Positions 60,262-64,000 of a stretch of DNA of 64,000 nucleotides are shown here, piece by piece. The stretch lies in the NCBI GenBank assembly GCA_965208015.1, contig CBDBNT010000004.1:372001-436000 (forward strand), in the 5' to 3' direction. Position numbers and translations under genes: made by a program. Position 1 is the first letter of the stretch. Each line of letters starts with the position of its first letter. The DNA comes from Bin87 sp965208015. GTDB lineage: Bacteria; Chloroflexota; Dehalococcoidia; Lucifugimonadales; UBA3495. The notes under the pieces were generated by a model, which saw only the letters and a list, made by a program, of their open reading frames with translations, did not search any database and had not been told where the DNA came from.

Positions 60262-63192
60262 ATGGCGACGGTAATGGAACGCAGGATTCGCGGCCGCGAA
60301 CGCCAGGAGATTGCTGACGAGTTGAGCCGCCGCGTTGACGGCGAGGTGCGTTTCGATCCGCATTCCCGCCTGCTGTACAGCACCGACGCCAGCATCTACC
60401 AGATGGAACCCGTGGGCGTCGTCATCCCGCGCTCCTCCGCCGACGTGCAGGCGGTGGTGGAGTTTGCCGCCCGCGAGGGCATCCCCGTGCTGCCCCGCTC
60501 CGGCGGCACCAGCCTGGCCGGCCAGACCGTCAACCACGCCATCGTGATGGACTTCAGCAAGTACCTGAACAACGTGTTAGAGGTGAACGCCGAGGAGCAA
60601 TGGGCTCGCGTCCAGCCCGGCATCATCCTGGATCAGCTCACCCGTCAGATGGGTCCCCACGGCCTCCAATACGCTCCCGACCCCACCACCGCCAACCGGG
60701 CCTGCGTGGGCGGCGGCATTGGCAACAACACCTGCGGCGCCCACTCCGTCATCTACGGCAAGACCCTGGACCACATCCAGGAACTGGATGTCATCCTGTC
60801 CGATGGGTCCAGCGCCCACTTCGGTGAACTTTCCCCCGCAGAGCTGGAATCCCGCCTGAGCGCTTCCGGTTTGGAGGGCGACATTTACCGCGGCGTCCTG
60901 CGTATCGCCCGTGAGCAGAAGGACGAGATCGACCGCACCTACGCCAAGATCCAGCGCCGGGTCAGCGGCTACAACCTGGACGAGTTCATCCTGGACGACG
61001 CCCGCCATGGTGGTCCGGTGAACCTGGCCCGCATGGTGGTGGGCTCCGAGGGCACCCTCTGCGTGGTCACCGAGGCCAAGGTCAACCTAGTGCCGCGGCC
61101 CACCATGACCGCCCTATCCGTGCTGCACTTCCGCACCATCTACGACGCCAGCGAGGCCACCACCCGCGTGCTGCGCCACGAACCGTCGTCCATCGAGCTT
61201 ATCGACAAGATGGTCCTCGACCGATCCCGCGAGGCCATGGGTACGGCGCGGCTTCCCGGTTTCGTCGAGGGCGATCCCGGGGCCATGCTGGTGGTCGAGT
61301 TCTACGGCGAAACGGAAGCCGAGTTGACCGCCAAAATGGATGGCCTCAAGGCCGACATCGGGCTCGCGTACGCCTGCGTCAACATCCTGGACCGGGCCGG
61401 CCAGGCCGCCGTCTGGAACCTGCGCAAGGGCGGCCTCGGCCTGCTGATGAGCACTCGCGGCGACGCCAAGCCTATACCCTTCGTGGAGGACCCCGCCGTC
61501 GACCCGTCGGTGATGGGGGAGTTCGTCCGCCGGTTTGACGAAATCGTCACGGACCACGGCACCACGGCTGGGTACTATGGTCACGCTTCTGTCGGGTGCC
61601 TCCACATTCGCCCTCTGATCAGCCTGAAGAACCAGGATGGCATCGACAAGATGGTGTCCATCGGCGAGGCCGTGTCCGACCTGATCAAGGAGTTCGGCGG
61701 TTCCATGAGCGGCGAGCACGGCGACGGCATCGTGCGCGGCGTCTGGACCCGCAAGATGTTCGGCAACCAGATCTACAACGCCTTCCGCGAGCTCAAGCAG
61801 ACCTGGGACCCCCAGGGCATCATGAATCCGGGCAAGATCATTGACACCCCGCCCATGACGGAGAACCTGCGCTACGGCGTCGCTTACCAGCCGCAGGCGC
61901 TGGACACCACTCTGGACTTCTCCGCCGACTTCGGCTACGCCGGCGCCGTGGAGATGTGCAATGGCATGGGGGCGTGCCGCAAGCTGGACGGAACCATGTG
62001 TCCGTCCTTCATGGCCACCCGCGACGAGGAACACTCGACGCGTGGACGCGCCAACCTGCTCCGCGCGGCCCTCTCCGGCCGCATGCCCGACGGGGCCGAG
62101 AGCTCCGTCACCGACCACCGGCTCCACCAGGCCCTGGACCTGTGCCTCGAGTGCAAAGCCTGCAAGGCGGAGTGCGAGTCGGGCGTGGACATGGCCAAGC
62201 TCAAGTACGAGTTCCTGGACCACTACCACAAGGAGCATGGGGTCCCGCTGCGCTCCCGTTTCTTTGCCAACATCAACGGGCTGAACAAGCTGGGCAGCCG
62301 GTACGCCCCCATCACCAACTGGCTGGCCGGATCCGCGCTGGGCAAGTCCCTGGCGTCAACCTTCCTGGGCATCAGCCCCCAGCGACAGCAGCCCGCCTTC
62401 GCTTCGCTGTCGCTGCCCGACTGGTTCGCCCAGCGAGACCGGAACGGGCACGCCGAGGCCAGGTACGGCACCGTCGCCCTCTACAACGACACCTTCATGA
62501 ACTACAACTACCCCGAGATCGGCATCGCCGCCGTGGAGGTGCTGGAGGCGGCCGGCTACCGGGTGGAGCTGGTCGACGGTAGCTGCTGCGGACGCCCCAT
62601 GATTTCGAAGGGTCTTCTGGATCAGGCCCGCGAGCAGGCCCGCGCCAACATTGACGCGCTGTACGCCTATGCCAGCCAGGGCATCCCCATCGTCGGCTGC
62701 GAGCCCAGTTGCCTGCTCACCCTGCGGGACGAGTACCCTGAGTTCGTGTCCAACGACCGCGCCCGCGCCGTGGCGGAAAACGCGTTCCTGATCGACGAGT
62801 TCATCGCCAACGCACAGTCCGAGGGCCGGCTGGACCTGCAATTTTCCGACCAGGAGAAGCAGGTGCTCTTCCACGGCCACTGCCACCAGAAGGCCATGGT
62901 GGGCACCGCCAGCTCGATGGCCGTGCTCAACATGCCGTCTGGCTACCGGGCCGAGCTGATCAACGCCGGCTGCTGCGGCATGGCCGGCTCCTTCGGCTTC
63001 GAGAAGGAGCACTACGACATTTCCATGCAGATCGGCGGCCTGTCCCTGTTCCCGGCCATCGCCGCCAAACCCGACGCCGAGGTGGCGGTCATGGGCGTGT
63101 CCTGCCGCCAGCAGGTGGAGCACGGCGCCGGCCGCCGGGCCCGCCACCTGGTCGAAGTGCTGCGGGACGCAGTGGTGACGCCGTCCAACTAG
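60262..63192 (+). CDS. Fused FAD-binding dehydrogenase and Fe-S/heterodisulfide-reductase-like protein (GlcD-GlpC type)
   Basis: The 976-residue protein joins an N-terminal FAD-binding domain of the vanillyl-alcohol oxidase/GlcD family (PRSGGTSLAGQTVNHAIVMDFSKYLN near residue 75 and VVGSEGTLCVVTEAKV) to a ferredoxin-like segment (CNGMGACRKLDGTMCPS and CLECKACKAECESGVDMAKLKYEF) and two CCG domains (GSCCGRPMISKG, GCCGMAGSFG). Such fusions oxidise D-2-hydroxyacids such as D-lactate or 2-hydroxyglutarate and pass electrons to the membrane. GGAGGA before ATG 60262 sets the start. All cysteine motifs look intact. Confidence 0.94.
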   Translation: MATVMERRIRGRERQEIADELSRRVDGEVRFDPHSRLLYSTDASIYQMEPVGVVIPRSSADVQAVVEFAAREGIPVLPRSGGTSLAGQTVNHAIVMDFSKYLNNVLEVNAEEQWARVQPGIILDQLTRQMGPHGLQYAPDPTTANRACVGGGIGNNTCGAHSVIYGKTLDHIQELDVILSDGSSAHFGELSPAELESRLSASGLEGDIYRGVLRIAREQKDEIDRTYAKIQRRVSGYNLDEFILDDARHGGPVNLARMVVGSEGTLCVVTEAKVNLVPRPTMTALSVLHFRTIYDASEATTRVLRHEPSSIELIDKMVLDRSREAMGTARLPGFVEGDPGAMLVVEFYGETEAELTAKMDGLKADIGLAYACVNILDRAGQAAVWNLRKGGLGLLMSTRGDAKPIPFVEDPAVDPSVMGEFVRRFDEIVTDHGTTAGYYGHASVGCLHIRPLISLKNQDGIDKMVSIGEAVSDLIKEFGGSMSGEHGDGIVRGVWTRKMFGNQIYNAFRELKQTWDPQGIMNPGKIIDTPPMTENLRYGVAYQPQALDTTLDFSADFGYAGAVEMCNGMGACRKLDGTMCPSFMATRDEEHSTRGRANLLRAALSGRMPDGAESSVTDHRLHQALDLCLECKACKAECESGVDMAKLKYEFLDHYHKEHGVPLRSRFFANINGLNKLGSRYAPITNWLAGSALGKSLASTFLGISPQRQQPAFASLSLPDWFAQRDRNGHAEARYGTVALYNDTFMNYNYPEIGIAAVEVLEAAGYRVELVDGSCCGRPMISKGLLDQAREQARANIDALYAYASQGIPIVGCEPSCLLTLRDEYPEFVSNDRARAVAENAFLIDEFIANAQSEGRLDLQFSDQEKQVLFHGHCHQKAMVGTASSMAVLNMPSGYRAELINAGCCGMAGSFGFEKEHYDISMQIGGLSLFPAIAAKPDAEVAVMGVSCRQQVEHGAGRRARHLVEVLRDAVVTPSN

Positions 63193-64000
63193 CGCACCAG
63201 CGCCGGCGCCTTCGGACATAAAATCGCGCGCGGCAGGCTCTCGCCAGTCTCCTGCTGGTATCGCACGCATTCCCACGGGGAAATCTGGGCCGCTCGCCAC
63301 CGCCAGTACATTCGGGCGGGATCGTTCCTCGCATCCGTTGGCGTCGGTGGCACGCCCATCGCCGGGGCCGGCGCGAGACTGATGATGGTGTCAACCTGGG
63401 ACCGATTGCCGCCGGTGACTTGAACTTCATTGGGATATTGTGGAGCAGACCTCAAACCAGGGTTCGATGTGGGGTCGGCAAAAATGGAAGGCTGGGCGTT
63501 GTTGCCAAGTCCGACAGTAATATCGCGGTCGGTCAGCAGACGAACGGGCGCCGGATCCGACTGGTCGTTTTCGGGATCGGTGTCATGCTCAGCGTCAACG
63601 CTGACCAGTAATTCGTACTGGCCCACCGGGTACCGCAGCGTCTTCCAGATGAACTGCAATTCCCTCGATTCGTCCGGCTCCAAACTTGCGCTTTGCGAGT
63701 ACATCGTATCGAGATCGGCAGCGTCCAGCAGATGGACCGTGCCTCGGCCGGCGTAGGGCCCCCGATTCTGTACTACGACGGTTATTTCGACCCAATCGCC
63801 TTTGACAATCGGATGCAATGGATCCGGTGCCTTGAAATCGACGACGGCAAAATCGATCTCGGGCGGTCGCAATTCTATCTCGAACGTTCTTACCGCGCCC
63901 GCTACCCCGGGTATCTGCACGCGGAACAAGTGATCACCAGGATCGTATCGGCTGGTGCGCCAGGTGAACTCAGCTGAATCAAAAGCGCCTGCGCCCACTC
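63189..64000 (-). CDS. CARDB-type beta-sandwich protein, 5' end beyond the window
   Basis: Only the C-terminal 269 or so residues are visible; the frame is still open at the window edge. Residues resemble CARDB domains: DWVEITVVVQNRGPYAGRGTVHLLDAADLD and RELQFIWKTLRYPVGQYELLVSVDAEHDTDPENDQSD. These are Ig-like folds of cell-surface proteins. The C-terminus ends with PPTPTDARNDPARMYWRWRAAQISPWECV. Its stop overlaps that of the convergent dehydrogenase gene by two bases. Confidence 0.75.
   Translation of the reverse strand, partial: VGAGAFDSAEFTWRTSRYDPGDHLFRVQIPGVAGAVRTFEIELRPPEIDFAVVDFKAPDPLHPIVKGDWVEITVVVQNRGPYAGRGTVHLLDAADLDTMYSQSASLEPDESRELQFIWKTLRYPVGQYELLVSVDAEHDTDPENDQSDPAPVRLLTDRDITVGLGNNAQPSIFADPTSNPGLRSAPQYPNEVQVTGGNRSQVDTIISLAPAPAMGVPPTPTDARNDPARMYWRWRAAQISPWECVRYQQETGESLPRAILCPKAPALVR

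Overview
The window reads as chromosomal DNA of a GC-rich free-living bacterium, most likely a Chloroflexota of the SAR202/Dehalococcoidia type. This is an inference from gene content: two luciferase-like flavin monooxygenases, an F420 ligase (CofE), a GlcD-GlpC type FAD/Fe-S dehydrogenase, a TRAP permease, SDR and EthD-type enzymes, an HspR-controlled heat-shock locus, and many small accessory proteins. Initiation at GTG or TTG behind clear Shine-Dalgarno sites is frequent. Both window ends cut through genes (a peptide ABC binding protein at the left, a CARDB-domain protein at the right).

Layout. 1-5.6 kb: oligopeptide ABC transporter genes (binding protein, two permeases) interrupted by a small DUF4258/DUF2283-like pair, then a membrane-anchored PQQ-type propeller protein. 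5.6-11.3 kb: a minus-strand run of Uma2-type nucleases, an alpha/beta hydrolase, two LLM oxidoreductases and a tandem pair of HEPN-like genes. 11.4-14.5 kb: an XcyI-like restriction endonuclease with a broken methyltransferase, then a divergent FtsZ/tubulin-like protein. 14.8-20 kb: serA, a candidate Y RNA with a tRNA-like module, a Ro60/TROVE protein, a HEPN-like gene and a ketopantoate-reductase-like gene. 20-24 kb: tRNAs, small genes and nested insertion sequences (ISAs1 inside IS1595, plus a remnant of a second IS1595). 24-29 kb: a secreted protein, a cytosolic-looking alpha carbonic anhydrase, tRNA-Gly and a glutamine-synthetase-like enzyme.

29-34.4 kb is the translation cluster: tRNA-Thr, tRNA-Tyr, tRNA-Thr, tuf, rpmG, secE, nusG, rplK, rplA, an attenuator leader, rplJ and rplL. 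It is peppered with short palindromic repeats. 34.5-47 kb is accessory metabolism and defence: an SDR without its catalytic residues, an EthD-like protein, a large N6 methylase, a DUF885 peptidase-like protein, an isochorismatase-like hydrolase, VapBC, a ThDP enzyme, a HEPN-like gene, bluB, cofE and a TPR protein. 47-52 kb is the heat-shock locus: cbpA-hspR-clp on the minus strand, divergent from hsp20, with two opposed promoters and an inverted repeat between them. 52-64 kb holds a cyclase-family protein, a DUF5679 zinc ribbon and its cysteine-less paralogue, a flavoprotein disulfide reductase, a TRAP permease, a HEPN-like gene overlapping a CDF transporter, an isomerase, a hydrolase and the FAD/Fe-S dehydrogenase.

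The strongest candidate for a little-described system is the Ro60-Y RNA locus at 16.4-18.3 kb. The intergenic DNA just before the TROVE gene folds into a two-step Y-type stem carrying three short arms in the order D-like, anticodon-like and T-like. The window also holds five HEPN/PaREP1-like genes in four loci, one of them directly after the Ro60 gene.
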